64,000 bases of DNA from NCBI RefSeq assembly GCF_001949145.1, contig NW_019091355.1, forward strand, positions 5,495,625 to 5,559,624, given 5' to 3'. Source of the DNA: Acanthaster planci. Lineage: Eukaryota; Echinodermata; Asteroidea; Valvatida; Acanthasteridae. Both the position numbers and the translations under genes were made by a program. The notes below the pieces were generated by a model. That model ran no database searches. It had not been told where the DNA came from and worked only from the letters and a program-made list of their open reading frames with translations. Below are positions 49,459 through 61,400 of the stretch, piece by piece (positions within the stretch are counted from its first letter, which is position 1; every line of letters begins with the position of its first letter).

Positions 49459-50430
49459 AAAGTTCAAGGCCTTTGATACTGTAAATCATGACATCCTTCT
49501 TTAATAAACTTGACCATTTAGGTGTACGAGGGTTGACCTTGGATTGGTTCAGGAGTTATTTATCAAATAGAAAGCAGTTTGTTTCATACGATTCTCATCA
49601 ATCTTGAGAGCAAACTATCGAGTTCCCCGAGATAGAACCATTATTATTCCACAGTTTCTCTCATATTTGATGGCACTGTCCGTAAACAGGTCAAAATTAT
49701 TAAATTCCTTGGCCTTTACATAGATGACAATCTCTCTTGGAATAACCACATTGAAGTTAAATGCAGTGAAATCTTCAAAAATGTTGGGGGTCATAAATCG
49801 TGTGAAATATAATTATTTTTACCCGATTCTGTTCTGTTGACGTTGTATGACTCTCTTATTCTTCCATATCTAAACTAAGGCTGCATCCAAATCTGTTGTC
49901 TAGAGCTAGGTCTAGGTCTTCGCTCCATTAGAAATATGTGGAGACGCATAGACAATAGACCTAGCCTAAGGCTTAATTTCATTTGGAGCGTTGTCAGCCG
50001 CGCATGGCCTTAATTAACAAACTCGCTGCTTTGCAGAAGAAAGCTGTTTATTTTGTTAGCAATGCAGCTTACCTTGATCATACTACTCCATTTGGTTGAC
50101 TAAATATCTGAAAACTGCATAATCTTTATCATCTCCACCCGGGCGTATTTATGTTTAAATATGTTCACAACATACTCCCACAAGTGTTTGATGATCTATT
50201 TTCATTTACAGCCTTTGTTCATTCACACGGGACACATCGTTCATTAAGAGGTGATCTTTCTGTGAAACAAAACAGAACACCATTTTTCAGAAACAGTCCA
50301 TTTCAGTGTGGTGTTAGATATGGGAATGAACTTGATGTTAAACTTAAAGAGTGTAATACTGTGGTTTCCTTTGCTACAAACTGAAGAAAACAATGATTAC
50401 ATCTTATTCTGAGAGTGAAATGTAATCCTT
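49459..50430 (+). mobile_element. Decayed, internally deleted LINE (Jockey/CR1/L2 superfamily) ORF2 remnant
   Basis: It begins with the RT block FKAFDTVNHDILL and LDHLGVRGLTLDWFRSYLSNRKQF, separated by a frameshift. After QFVSY it jumps directly to KIIKFLGLYIDDNLSWNNHI, so the PQGS-to-YxDD part of the RT domain is deleted. Then come LTLYDSLILPYLN, LQKKAVYFVSNAAYLDHTTPF, a frame from 50151 with FMFKYVHNILPQVFDDLF and HSHGTHRSLRGDL, and RYGNELDVKLKECNTVVSF near the end. This is the normal order of a LINE ORF2 C-terminal half. It differs from the LINE at 20.6 kb. A small insertion at about 49899-49987 interrupts it. It is non-functional. Confidence 0.82.
49896..49991. mobile_element. Small insertion (about 90 bp) inside the LINE remnant
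   Basis: The LINE reading is interrupted between the LPYLN-x-GC block and MALINKLAALQKKA. The interrupting stretch has GTTGTC at both edges, a possible 6-bp target-site duplication. It contains two pairs of inverted segments: CTAGGTCT with AGACCTAG, and CGCTCCATTAGAAAT with ATTTCATTTGGAGCG (12 of 15 match). The pairs are interleaved rather than nested. It may be a short non-autonomous DNA element, but a rearrangement is possible. Confidence 0.4.
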
Positions 50431-53255
50431 CTACAACCTATCGGGTCTCCTCGCTGTTTTCCTGTCCGTATGCCCATTACTTGTTTTAAGTCTTGTGTTG
50501 TCTAAGGGAAAGGTACAAAGGCGTTGCTTCACCATTTTCCAAAAGAAGTGCACAAAGGAACCAGTCCATTCCAGAGATGGTGGTTGCTATGCAAAGCTTG
50601 CCCCGAATCACGAGGTATAGCAACAGTGTCTTTAGTCTGGGGAATTCAAATTGGTACGTTTCTATGCACTCGGATAACACACTGTATCAGAATTTATTCA
50701 AATTTAACTCGCAAGTGGCTTTTTGGAATCAGTCGTCCAACTGACCTGTGAAACCTGCTTTAGCTATATCCAGTTTGGTTGCCTTGCATACCTTTCAGTC
50801 TCTTCAGTGGGTGTTTCTAATCTTGTCTTGCGCGAGCCAACTCCCCCCCCCCAAGAAAAAAGAACGAGAATACCCACTTTATTTTGTCCAAATCGAGTCT
50901 CCGTGTCTGTGGCTCTATTTCTTGGTTGCTGTGTCACGGTGTGTACATGTAAAACGTGTGAAAGCGGCAGCGTAGGTGTGCATGTACCTTTTGAATTTTA
51001 CAACCCCCCCCAACGGCATTCTTTATATCTATTTTGCAAGTTACTTTGCTTTGAAAGCTATTTCAAAGTCAATTTGGGCGAGCGTGCCTGAATAAAACAC
51101 TGTGCAAACTAACAGCAGAGAATGAAGCTAATGTGATCTGATTTTCTTGCTTTAAGCGTGTAGGCCGGTCAGAAGAATCCTGCACTAAGTTCCGAGTAGG
51201 GCGATGCGTCACCAACTGCATGCAAGTGAAAAGCGTAACCTGCACTTTGTCAAGACTCGCCAACTCCTTTTTTCATCACACAAAGTTGACACCTAAATTT
51301 CCACGGAAGCTGGCAATCTGTGTGCTACAGCTGTCACGGCTGTGGTTGGAGACATATTTGTCATAGGGCCTGTATGTTTTGACCCACTCTGATTCGCGTG
51401 AACCGAACACAGTGCAGGCAGAAGACATAATGTAGGCCTACATGTATTTGATGCCACTAAACCAGACACCAATCCAGATATTTCAGGCTGATGAACCAGT
51501 CGTTACAAGGATCCCATTACAGCGCAAACATCGGCTGCTTTCCTGATAATGAATCTTTTTCGACAGGAAAACAAAAGAAATTCCGTTGTTACATGTGTAG
51601 CGGGCTGGCCGAAAAAAAATGACTCCAGAGACTTCTTCCAAAGGCAAGATCGTTTTGCTGAAGCGCAATGAAATACTTGAATAAGGAAAACTGGTTCAGC
51701 GAATAAGTTTGGTGTTTATGATTCATCAAACGTTTACAATGAAATAATAGACTCACAATCTCAAATCCTGTAACCTTTTCAATTGTTTTAATGATAAAAT
51801 AACATACACTCGGAGTATGTACAACTGCAATGATACCTAACAAAAATGAAATCCGATTTCGGAAAACAATATTCCTAACTTGGCAAAAAGAACGAAATAG
51901 ACGAGTACTTGACGAAAAGCTTTAAAAAAATCAACATTGTGAACATCGATAAAAGTTTCTTCCCCCTAAAGAGAACGTGCTATCCAACACGTAGTTCACA
52001 AACGTACTGAACCGTTTTAACAATGAGCAGCTACCCCCCCCCCCAATAGGCAATTTTTCTTTCCGTCCGTTGCAAAAAATACATCTCGACATTACAATGA
52101 AATTGGCTCTCCCGTGGATGCTGACTGGCAGAGAATTATAAATTGCTAACGGTGAATATGAACGGATACCATAAATCATCGGGGGGTCTGGAAGCGCGCC
52201 TTATCACTGCATCGGACAGCGTGTAATTTATAAGCGACTCGACAACCCCGCGATGATAGATTGTATACTAGTAGCACCTCGGGTCCACCCCGGTCCTATC
52301 AAGTGCGCCATTCCTACAAACCAGCGGAAGATTTGGGGTCGGGTACTTTCTCTGTTTTCCTTTCGGGTGCACTAGTCAACATGTTGAAAACTGTGGAAAT
52401 GAAGGGACTCAACAACTGAACGGGCAGCGTATAAGAATCGAGATAAACACGATTATTGATGGGGAAAATATGATGACTAAGGTTGCTGACAAGTGTGTGC
52501 TATCACCCCTCGCATTGCTCGAGTTGTTAGAATCTTCATGTGAGGAAATACATGTTGTGTGTATATGCATGTAGTGGTCCGATAGCGCACTGAGGGAACA
52601 CATCACCACTCGACAATGTCACAAGTAACACTAACCAAGAATTTACAAAGAGATTAAGAGAACAGATTCTCCTCCGTTAAAATCACATGCTGGTATGGTT
52701 TGAATTTGGAGTATAATGAACAACAGATAACGATTGGCAAATCGAACCCCAAACCATGAAGGCCAAATTCTATGACAGTACAATTATTATGCCTTAGCGA
52801 TTTCATTATTTAGAGACAACACTTTCATATTGTTTTCTTGTTTAACTTCGTAGATGAACCATTTCATCAGCCATCTCCCAAATTTGCACATCTTCCATAA
52901 GGAATGGCATGTTTTTTCTTTATGCACAAACCGATCAAACTGAAATACATGTATAGCTGTCTCGTGATTCATAGGTACATTTTTGACAAATACAATCATT
53001 CTTTGAATACGTATTTGAAATTTACAAATGAACGCTATACAATATTAACTTTATGGTAGAAAATATATACACAAACTTGTATATCAACTGTGTCAACTAC
53101 CCGATGACCATCAGCTTCACATTGTACTGTAGACCATGGTGACACATGTACCTTTACAGAGTCAATTTAGTGGCAAAGGGAAACACAAGTGGCTTGCTTT
53201 TAAACCCGAGAAGTGAGTTGGATGTAAGTTTGAGAATCACTGATCGCTAGTGTTC
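50431..53255. other. Region downstream of the NET gene: 3' UTR plus intergenic DNA
   Basis: The part next to the stop codon must contain the 3' UTR. It is AT-rich from 52.6 to 53.1 kb. Reading the minus strand, no AATAAA was found between 53255 and 52400; only variants such as CATAAA near 53050 are present. Further down there are C runs at 50843-50852 and 52034-52044. No other gene or recognisable repeat is seen; the short open frames here show no domain. Confidence 0.5.
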
Positions 53256-55851
53256 TTAGTGTGGAAGTCCGGCTGTTGCGAATCTAGACTTGATGTCGTG
53301 GAGGGGGTACGGTGAATAATACGCACCCGTCGGTAGGCCGGGGAGTGCCGCGATCGGTGACGGGGTCTTGGAGTACGGATGATAACGAATGGCACCAACT
53401 GGACTCAGCGGAGTAGGGAAGCCTGGCTTGGGAAGTCCAAACGAAGCAGCGGCGGCAGCGGCGGCAGCTGCCGTGGGATATTGCATATAGTAGGCGCTCA
53501 GCTGAGCACCAAGCGTCGCACTAAGAGCCGACGATGTGGGGACTTCGCTGTTGGTCATGGTGTGCGTACGCAGATGCTGCAATAGCTCCTCACTGCTGGC
53601 AAACCGCTTACCACAACTGGTCGCCCCTGAGACCCAGTTACAGACGTGTCCGTGTTCTTGCGAGGTGGTGGTGATGGAGTGGGGGTACAGGTAGGGTGTC
53701 TGGTGGACACTGGATGCTACACTGCTGCTGAGGTAGGGGGACATACTCCCCGGGAGCGGTAGAGCGATCGGAAGGGGAGTATTCAAAGCGAAAGTGTCAT
53801 GTCTACATTGTGTGCACCCGGATGGAGTGCCTGTCTGGTAGTGTTGGGCACTCTGGCAGTTTGTGCAATACGGGTCCCGGCAGATGGGCATGAGGGTGGT
53901 TCCTCCGTCCGCTGTCTTGACCCTGGCGTAGGCGGTATAGGGGGAAGCAGTGGCCGCCAGAAGGGGGTTCACATCGTGCTTAAGGGGGTGGACACTCACG
54001 GGGTCACGGGCCGCGACAGCAGGGTCGGGGTAGTACGGCATGTGACCTACAACCTGGGAGGGACACCCGCAGTGACCGGCGTGTGATGGGGTGAGGAGAC
54101 CGTGCTTGTAATGTCCCGGGTAGCTGGAATGGTGAAGATGAGAGGGCGCAACTTGGGCTGCCTGGACGGGCGCGGTCGGCTTGGTGACGGTCACTGTGTC
54201 TTTGTGGCTGCCATCGCTCAACGAGGAATGGCCGGATTGGCTGGTGCTGGCATCGATACTCCCCGGGGTGGACGTGGGTGTGGTGGCCGGCTCCGTCTTG
54301 GCCTTCAGTGGTGGGGAGCGCGGGGAGTTGGAGGATGGCGGCGACTTTGCCTCCCTCTTCTCCTTCCCGTAGCCGATCTTGATGACCTGGGCGTCCCCCT
54401 CGCGCTTCTCGGGCTGCTTGTAGGGCTTGAACCCCGAGCTGGACTCTGGCAGACCGGCGGCCGTGGATGCCTTCTCTGGCGAGTGTTTACCAGAGGGTGA
54501 GTGGCGACCGATGGGGGTTGCTGCTGGCTTGGCATCATTGCTGCTGGGTGGTGGGTCTGGCTTGCCGATGCTGCTACACGTCTGAGCAAGCAATGCCAGG
54601 GGACTCTTCTTTGCGTCCAGCTGGAGATATGAAAATAAGGAAGAAAAGATTTAGTCTCACTTATGTTTTTCAATCAGTTTTCTAGAGCCAAATCACAAAA
54701 GAGATAGAAAAACATATTAATTGTCAAAGGCATTTCACTTTGAATTGTCTCGTTTGAGGGTAATCATCCGAAATACTATCACACTTTCAAAAAAGAAATA
54801 AAAAGACATTTGACATTGACAATTCAATCATACAGAATAACATAGGTTATTTTGAATACACGTACAATCTATCAGAGAAGTAAATCCGAACATTCTGAAT
54901 CGCTTAAAATATTCTCCCTCCATTCACATCCCCCACCCGTTCACGTTTTGAAGAAACCGTTTAATCAATACATAATAAGCACAGTTACAGGTCTGGCGCC
55001 CCTGTGATTTTGCATGGAAACACAATAAAGTACGGAAGTAGAACGCGCATCCGGAGGAACACAAGACGGGAGCGCAGGCGGGTGATCGCGGCAGGTATAG
55101 CCCAAGCCGCTGCTGGTCGGAACAGCAACAGTGACATTTCGAAGAGCCAGTTCTATCTTTTAATTAGAGATCAAAAATTCCTGCGTTAACAATCCCACGG
55201 TATCTCTGAAAATCAGGACAAAGTGGCAAGCAGTCAGTCTGATTTGTCGCGGATGAAAACACCACTTCCACCACACAGACAGACGAGTTAGAACACACGA
55301 GTTTCATGTCAGGGCAACAAACAAAGGAAGCATATGACAAATACTTAGTTCTCTCAAGGGGCGGCTCAATAATGAACTTCACTATATTCGCGTTGGAGCC
55401 TGCAGGGTTGATGTAAACAAACGACATCTAACATCTGGTCGTTTGAATTTGAAAGTTTAAAAGGCATGTGCCATGTGATTGTGCCCGTATCGTGGCACAG
55501 CTTTACAACCTTCCGTGTTTTAATACCTTATTATGCAGTACATAAGTCGTATTAGCGCTTAAGTTCCAAGTGTTGGCGATTGTGACACGGCCAAAAGACG
55601 TGTTCAGCATAAACGAGACGCTTATGATTTAACTGCAATTTACTGGTCTTGAGAATTTAGAAGATGGTGTCGATTGTCGAGCGAGTTAAATGCTTTCAAC
55701 TCGTAACAGTTGCGAGGAATAAGGAACAAATAAATTTTTCCATTAAGGTAGAGAGTTGTAAGTGGATCAGATAGACAGTACATACCGTTGTGGGCAAAGG
55801 GTCCAGAGGCTGCAGATATTCCGTATGCATAAGTGGTCTCGAAGCTAACAT
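53256..55851 (-). CDS. ZNF503/703-like (NET): NET-family C2H2 zinc-finger transcriptional repressor (ZNF503/ZNF703, Elbow/Noc type); two coding exons
   Basis: Joining 55851-55786 to 54620-53256 gives 476 residues. Seen: PEYLQ-like segment (residues 11-16) before the splice; the family SP motif SPLALLAQTC (28-37); FKPY (86-89), the Groucho-binding-type motif of this family; a Cys-rich block starting CRDPYC (269-274, with more Cys at 277, 291, 294); one atypical zinc finger C-X8-C-X12-H-X3-H (C349, C358, H371, H375; genomic 53562-53642); nine alanines (406-414); RYHPYSKTP (434-442) and a YYSPYPL tail. Known for the family: nuclear repressors recruiting Groucho/TLE, acting in limb, tracheal, eye and brain patterning; the finger has an unusually long Cys spacing and direct DNA binding is doubtful. 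Length is close to other NET proteins (roughly 400-650). Start: the ATG at 55851 has A at -3 and gives the short N-terminus usual in invertebrates; an in-frame ATG at 55998 (weak context) would add 49 unrelated residues. No canonical AATAAA was seen within about 850 bp after the stop. Confidence 0.95.
54621..55785 (-). other. Intron of the NET gene (1,165 bp, GT-AG, phase 0)
   Basis: The donor is GTATGT at 55785-55780. The acceptor ends in CATATCTCCAG at 54621, just before codon CTG (Leu) of LDAKKSPLALL. The interior has stop codons in all frames, is moderately AT-rich and shows no recognisable repeat or domain. An intron at this position, between the EYLQPL segment and LDAKKSPLALL, fits the simple two-exon structure I recall for NET genes. 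Confidence 0.88.
55786..55851 (-). CDS. ZNF503/703-like (NET): First coding exon of the NET gene (22 codons)
   Basis: This exon is too short to be found by length. Its last codons read EYLQPLDPLPTT and stop at a consensus donor, ACG|GTATGT (intron starts at 55785). The next exon opens with LDAKKSPLALLAQTC, so the junction is phase 0. The rebuilt stretch matches the NET consensus, in which an (H)PEYLQPL-type segment leads directly into LDAKKSPLALLAQTC. The extra DP in LQPLDPLPTT is a small departure from the usual LQPLPTT pattern. The match to the family on both sides of the join makes the exon call strong; the exact start codon is less certain. Confidence 0.88.
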
Positions 55852-56290
55852 GTTGGTCGAGTAATAACCCAACGTACATGTACACTGTGCTGACGATAAC
55901 AGGACTACGGCAACAGCAGTATCCCACACGATGCGAGTTCTATCACTGTCGAGTTCAGAATGACGAAGCGCTGGCAGGCTGCAGGCGATCAAACACATTC
56001 ATTGCTGCATCGTGAGTGGCTTGAAAACCGCACAAGCTTGCCCGGTCTGTGTGTGCCGCCCCTCTAGACAACACACAAAAACACAAATTTGCCGACAACA
56101 CTTCAAGTCAAACATTGAATTTACAACCCGAGATGAAGGGAATGTACCGCCAGCCAATCGCGTGGGCAGCCGGCTCTGGGTGGGAGTGCTGATTGGTGAA
56201 GCTGCGCGACTAGCTGTCACCGGCTCAGAATGATTGATACCCGATAGTGTCATTTGAGAATAGCCAGCCAATCACCGCGCTCGATCTAAA
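55852..56290 (-). promoter_or_regulatory. Presumed 5' leader and proximal promoter of the NET gene, with three CCAAT boxes
   Basis: Three CCAAT boxes occur within 120 bp: 56268-56272 and 56154-56158 read CCAAT on the plus strand (inverted relative to the gene), and 56192-56196 reads CCAAT on the minus strand. They are 0.3-0.4 kb upstream of the chosen ATG, a usual distance for a core promoter. No TATA box was seen. The leader contains a TACATGTA palindrome near 55876. The transcription start cannot be placed from sequence alone. Confidence 0.4.
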
Positions 56291-56639
56291 TGCTCTTTGG
56301 CGTACAGCCAGTCGTGCGCGCTAGACTGTAATCAATCAACTTAGTGTCAGACTTGTCAATTTTGTCTGATTTATGTCAGCTTTTTGTTGTTGATAACGTG
56401 GCTCGAGTAATTTGAAAAACGGCTTTTGAAAAGGGCAATGATTCTGGGAGATAAATCGTTCCAATAATCGCAATTACTGTGTGACAACAAAGCGTCCCGC
56501 GCCGAAGCTGAATGGCACAACGAGTCTGTTCCCAGCCATCGACGGGGTAACTACGTTTGCTTGGACACGTTTTGTGAAGGCCAGGCTGTTTTTTTTTCTG
56601 TCCCTTCGTCCGGGGTTTGTTGAGTGGGGACCAAAGGGG

Positions 56640-56900
56640 GCATTGACTGGGCCTAGGCGGTAGACTTCAAAGGCCCAGACTCCGCGAGGAGATTTTTTTT
56701 CTTATCCCTTATCAATCAATCAATGGGTGAGCGAGCTGGGGTGTTCGCCGGGCGATCCAGATTGACACTTGGAAGGCGCGAGTGACAGGCCCGCTGACAG
56801 ATAATGGGGCAACGTCGGCAGTCATCAAAGCATGTCAGGCGGTGAATGGTATCACCCTCGCTATTGCCGCTTGCAGTGGTGGTGTGTGCCAAGGCTCTGG
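56640..56900. promoter_or_regulatory. Candidate upstream enhancer of the NET gene
   Basis: Lies about 0.8-1.05 kb upstream of the NET start codon. It has ATCAATCAATCAATG (Pbx/Hox-type TGATTGAT cores on the other strand) at 56711-56725, AGATTGACACTTGG and CTGACAGATAATGG (Meis-type TGACAG plus ATAATGG). Repeat-free. The link to the gene is by proximity only. Confidence 0.3.
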
Positions 56901-58050
56901 GCTTTCCTGTTAAAACAACTCAATGGGCTTATGCACCATGCACACTATGATACGACATAACGAATGTGTTGCTGTTTCAACGGCCCCAATATGGCGCGGC
57001 GTTGCAGGGAAGGATGTATGTACTGCATAGGCAGCTGTGAAATTGCTCGCTTGATGTTGTGTTCCCGCACAAACGTCCGGACCCTTTCTCGCACATTTCG
57101 TTTCCTTCGGTGGAGTCGGTGGCCATCAGACGTATACTTTTCGTAAATATTATTATCGTGAGTGAGGGGATATTTTCCCTCTGCCTCGAGCGGGGTGCTT
57201 TTGTGCCGTCTTGTTTGGCCAGGAAATTGACTTAAATTACAGCCTGATTAAGGCAAATCAATCGTGTTCTTTGTTGGTTGCGGCAATAGTTGGGAAGTTC
57301 TTGTGGCGGGGCCAGGAAAATGGGGAATAAAGGACAAGCTTTTTTTCCTGTCGAGTCGGGAGTCGTTTGAACCTTAGATCATTTATCAAGCCGCAATGGG
57401 GAAAAATAAACTCCTTTCTAGTGATTGAGGTGGGAGCATGATGCTTACGTCTCCCGTGGGCTGGGAAACGACGAAGGCCCGTCTCACAGGACTTACGGCA
57501 ATCTGTAATGGAGGAGTTTTTTACCCTCAGAAGTTTACCGGTGAATAAATCATGATATGATCGTCGAAACGTCTGGACTCACCAGACTCGGATCTTGGCC
57601 GATGACATCGGATTAAACTTATGATTAGAACAGTCAACATTTCCAAAAGGAATTGATTTCCCTCCAAATTCCAAAACTAATTAAGGGTAATTTTAAACGT
57701 GGTGGGATAAAATATAGCTAGGGGGCAAGGGTGACTGTAAATTTCTATGTGATTTTTTGCAATGTAAACTATTCCTATATCTTTGAGTGAACACTCATGG
57801 CTGACTCAAATGTTGAAATCTAACCTCCTGTATAATGGTATTAAAAATGAAATTGATTATTCATGATGATCAGAACATTATGTCAGATTAATGATTGACA
57901 TGTATCCACCCTTCAGTCAAGAAACGACTGCTGTCTCTAGAATCTAGCTTTTGAAGCTTTCACACGACCCAGAAAATTGAAAATTTAGTCAATGGGTGTA
58001 CCATGCTTGTTCATTCTGCGCGGCAGATTAATCAGTCCATGAAGACCCGT

Positions 58051-58070
58051 CATGATCATCATCATCATCA
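58051..58070. repeat. (ATC)n microsatellite
   Basis: Five ATC units, slightly interrupted. A histidine-rich open frame over this tract is a by-product of the repeat. Confidence 0.85.
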
Positions 58071-60779
58071 ACATTACCCTGAACCAGCCGGCCGGCCCGC
58101 CTCGACCACAAACGAATATCGCTTGCTGTTTTTTCGCCGGCAGCAGTTGACGAGGTCGCGGCAGGACTCAAATCCCCACAGCTGGCCCGTAGATTACAGC
58201 CTTCCCTGCGCCTGGATTCGGTTTCTTTCCCTCCTAATTGGTTTGCAACAAGGTCCGGGCATGGCGGAGCTAGCAACGCAGCGCCTGGGTGTGGGACGCG
58301 CTGAAAGTCTGGCTGCATATTGGACGCTGTTTGTAGGGGAAGGGGGAGGTGGGGTCAGTCGAAGCTGAGACCGGCCGGCACGCGATGGGTTCCAGATCGC
58401 ACTGTATAAGCGAAGCCACGGTCGAACCGTGGGGTGGGACCCGGGACAAGCTGGGCGGGAGGCATCTTCCCCACACCTCAAACTAGTCTTGCCTGAGCCC
58501 GTGTCGTATTTGTCAAGTCGGCGTTATGTGGTATTACATTGCACTGTCAGGGGACCTGCCATTCAACTGGAGTCCAGACCGCCTGTGTGACAGCCAGACG
58601 ACAAGAAACCACGGGACAACCTTGCTGTGGACTCTAGAATATCTAACATGATTTGAATTTGGTACTGTGGCAATTGTGGAGATAAACAGTAGCGAATGAC
58701 AAGACAGGATCCTATAAGTTATAAACCGCTGCACATTTTGAGTCCGTCCTTGAGACAACCACTCGCTATGAATTCTGTAGAACAGTGATTTCAATGTTCA
58801 GATTGTCTAAGGTAGTCTAAAGAATTGGAATTAAAGAAATCATAAATTATAACAGAAAACATTCAAGTAATAAACACGCCTGAAAGCGTTTATGTTTTTG
58901 TCTAACCACGGAGCTGTACCTTGTTAACTTCCCACATGGATTTTGTTTTTGATGAATTATCCTAGTCATGATCTGAACCCAAATCAACAAATTTGTGTCT
59001 CAAATGGACTTCAATGACTGAACCACATTGACCAAATTAACTTTTTTGAAGAGACACTTTGGGTAAATGTGTACATATACCTAGATTATGCAAACGCGCG
59101 TCACAAATCTATCTTTTGCGCACTTTACTAGAATCAGAAAGCGACCAACGCTATACGATATCCACGACTGAAAAAAAAAATAAAATGCTTGAAAATACTT
59201 CAGTAGGCGGTATTTTTTTACCAATTGCCAAAGGCTCAATGTTTTGCGCATTTATCTTTCTGCTCTGATAACTCTTACCACCACAAGTTGTTTTTGCTAT
59301 TTCCCCTCCTTCTGCCCAGTAAAGTGAAGCTGACAGACCTGAAAAAGTTCCCTGTCTGGCTTGCCCACACGCCTCATCGGTTACTCTGAACTTTTTCGCC
59401 TTTTGTGTTTCCCGTAGCTTGAAATACATATGTTTTGCTTCTTTCCGGTTGTCAGATTTGATAAACGTAGCTCCGTACAATGGCCTTACCGGAGAACCAT
59501 CTAGTTCAGGACCTGCACCTTGTACTTTTTCGGGAGAAAAACTTATTCGTGTCCATACATTTCACGGTATTGTTATTGTTGTTCAAATTCATATGCATAT
59601 CCATCATGCTGAATGAGCTCTTCTTTAATAAGCGGCCAAAAAAGCATGTCTGTGGTACCCTGGCTGTATAAAATCCAGAAAATAACCCGTGGTTCGGTCA
59701 AATCTTAACCAGAGGGCGCCCTTCGGATAAAACGATGGACCATCACGGTTCCTACGGATCCCTCGCCTTTGGTGTGGATAGGTTTTTGAATTCGTTGTTT
59801 GCTGTCACGATTTCGCCACTTTTACAGTTTGGTGTGAAATACCAGCCGTATGTCTCACATTATTTCTTAAAAAGAAAAAGAGACCCAGGCAAAGAGTAAG
59901 ATTCAATTTTCAGTTTAGGAGGCTGGGGTTCTTTTAATATTGAACAAGGCTTCACTATCAGACTTCTTCAAGCCTCGCTTTAGTTAACTGTTCACTCATT
60001 GGAATGACAAAACCTGCATACAGTTCCTGTCACTATGACTTTGTAATGGTTCGTCACCTCTCTCAAGTTCTTTATTGAATACACGAGTACTTTGTTTCAC
60101 ATAAAGAGCAACGCAATTCGATGTCACAGTGCTGATAATTAAGTTTCCTCTCCCTTTCAAGCTAATCGCAACGGTGCAAGAGAAACCTGTAGTCATGGTT
60201 TTTAAGGAATCTTCATCGTGGGCGGGCTGGGGTAAACATCCTCGAACCGTGAAAAGAGATCTCTTTGAGACGCACACGAGCAAATCAGACGACACAATAA
60301 CCTCTTCACGGCTGCTGCTCTCGTTCCTCCCCGCCAAAATTAGCGTCGCCATGTTGAAAGCTACAGAATTTCAAGACTGGTGATTGAGGCAGAACGTGCA
60401 GGAACCGAAGGTCGCCAGCCCACCATCTTTCATTTCACTCTACTCCACTTCATTCGACACGACGATGATGAATTTTTTTGTCAACTGAAAAAAAAATCGC
60501 CTTGTATTTTGGTACATGTTTCCGCTCATGTTGATGAAATTCGGTGATAAATGACCGGACTGTCCCCTGGCAACTTCCGCCCGAGTCATACGGTGCAGAC
60601 AACACATGTCGCAAATCAAGTCGTGCTGATTACCGACAGGGGGTTGGCGTAGCTGGAGCTAGGTTCTTTCCTCTGAAATATCGTTTTCAGAATCCCGGAA
60701 TGCTTTGCAATTGTTTTATTGGAGTATAAGAGTCAGACTTTACGTGGACTTTGCTTTTAGATTAGACGTGGTCAGTCGG

Positions 60780-61400
60780 TAATTATTGTTGCATTGAGTG
60801 GGAAGTTTGTTCGGGACTCCCCCACGCTGGGTAATGGTGTGGTCCTGTCAACTACAGGCGTCCCGTGGCCTGGCAGCTAAGGGCTCAGCGGGGTGGTAAG
60901 TTGTTTTGTTGACGTGGTGTTTCTTTGGGAGCAGGCCGACTTCGTCTGATGTGGGCCGCCGTCATCTCGCAATTAAATCCCCATCACTCGTTAAGTAAAT
61001 CAACAGCGTGCGGGCCAGGAGTGTCACGGGGGCCCCCTGCTTGCCGCAGAAGACCAGTCGAGGGCTTCGAGCTCTATGGCCGGGGCTCTCGTCTGCCATT
61101 ATAAGTCCCCCCTCCGCCCAATCTATTTTTCTCACTTTATACAAGCATAATAAGCCTGGCCTAATGCAAGCTGACAGGCCGTGGATTGGGGGCTTTTGTT
61201 CCCTCTCAACCCTGGCCCTCTGTGATGCACCGCCCGGGGTTTGAGGCGATGTTTTTCCCCTCTGTCTCGCCAGTAACCCACCTATTGTTGGAACTGTACA
61301 AAGACCGCGGTTTGGACCTACCACAATGGGGCATCTAACTCCGGACAACTTGGCATAGTCCACGGGTTTGTCCGCCGTGAATGGCAACTTCTGATGAGGG
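60780..61400. promoter_or_regulatory. Unique upstream block, possible regulatory element
   Basis: About 5-5.5 kb upstream of the NET gene. Unique sequence with GTTAAGTAAATCAACAG, GCCATTATAAGTCC, AGCATAATAAGCCTGG and GCAAGCTGACAGGCC. An antisense 141-codon frame (61387-60962) has no domain and reads like chance. Enhancer call is speculative. Confidence 0.22.

Noticed and set aside
53379-54500. Plus-strand frames of 68-132 codons and a 122-codon minus frame over the NET exon
   Set aside because: They are out-of-frame shadows of the GC-rich NET coding exon.
55852-55998. In-frame ATG at 55998 as the NET start
   Set aside because: Poor context (T at -3) and the added 49 residues do not resemble any NET N-terminus; ATG at 55851 has A at -3 and gives the expected short lead-in. 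Not fully excluded.
60962-61387. 141-codon minus-strand frame upstream of the NET gene
   Set aside because: No domain, mixed composition from a GC-rich patch with open frames in both directions; no splice or start context.
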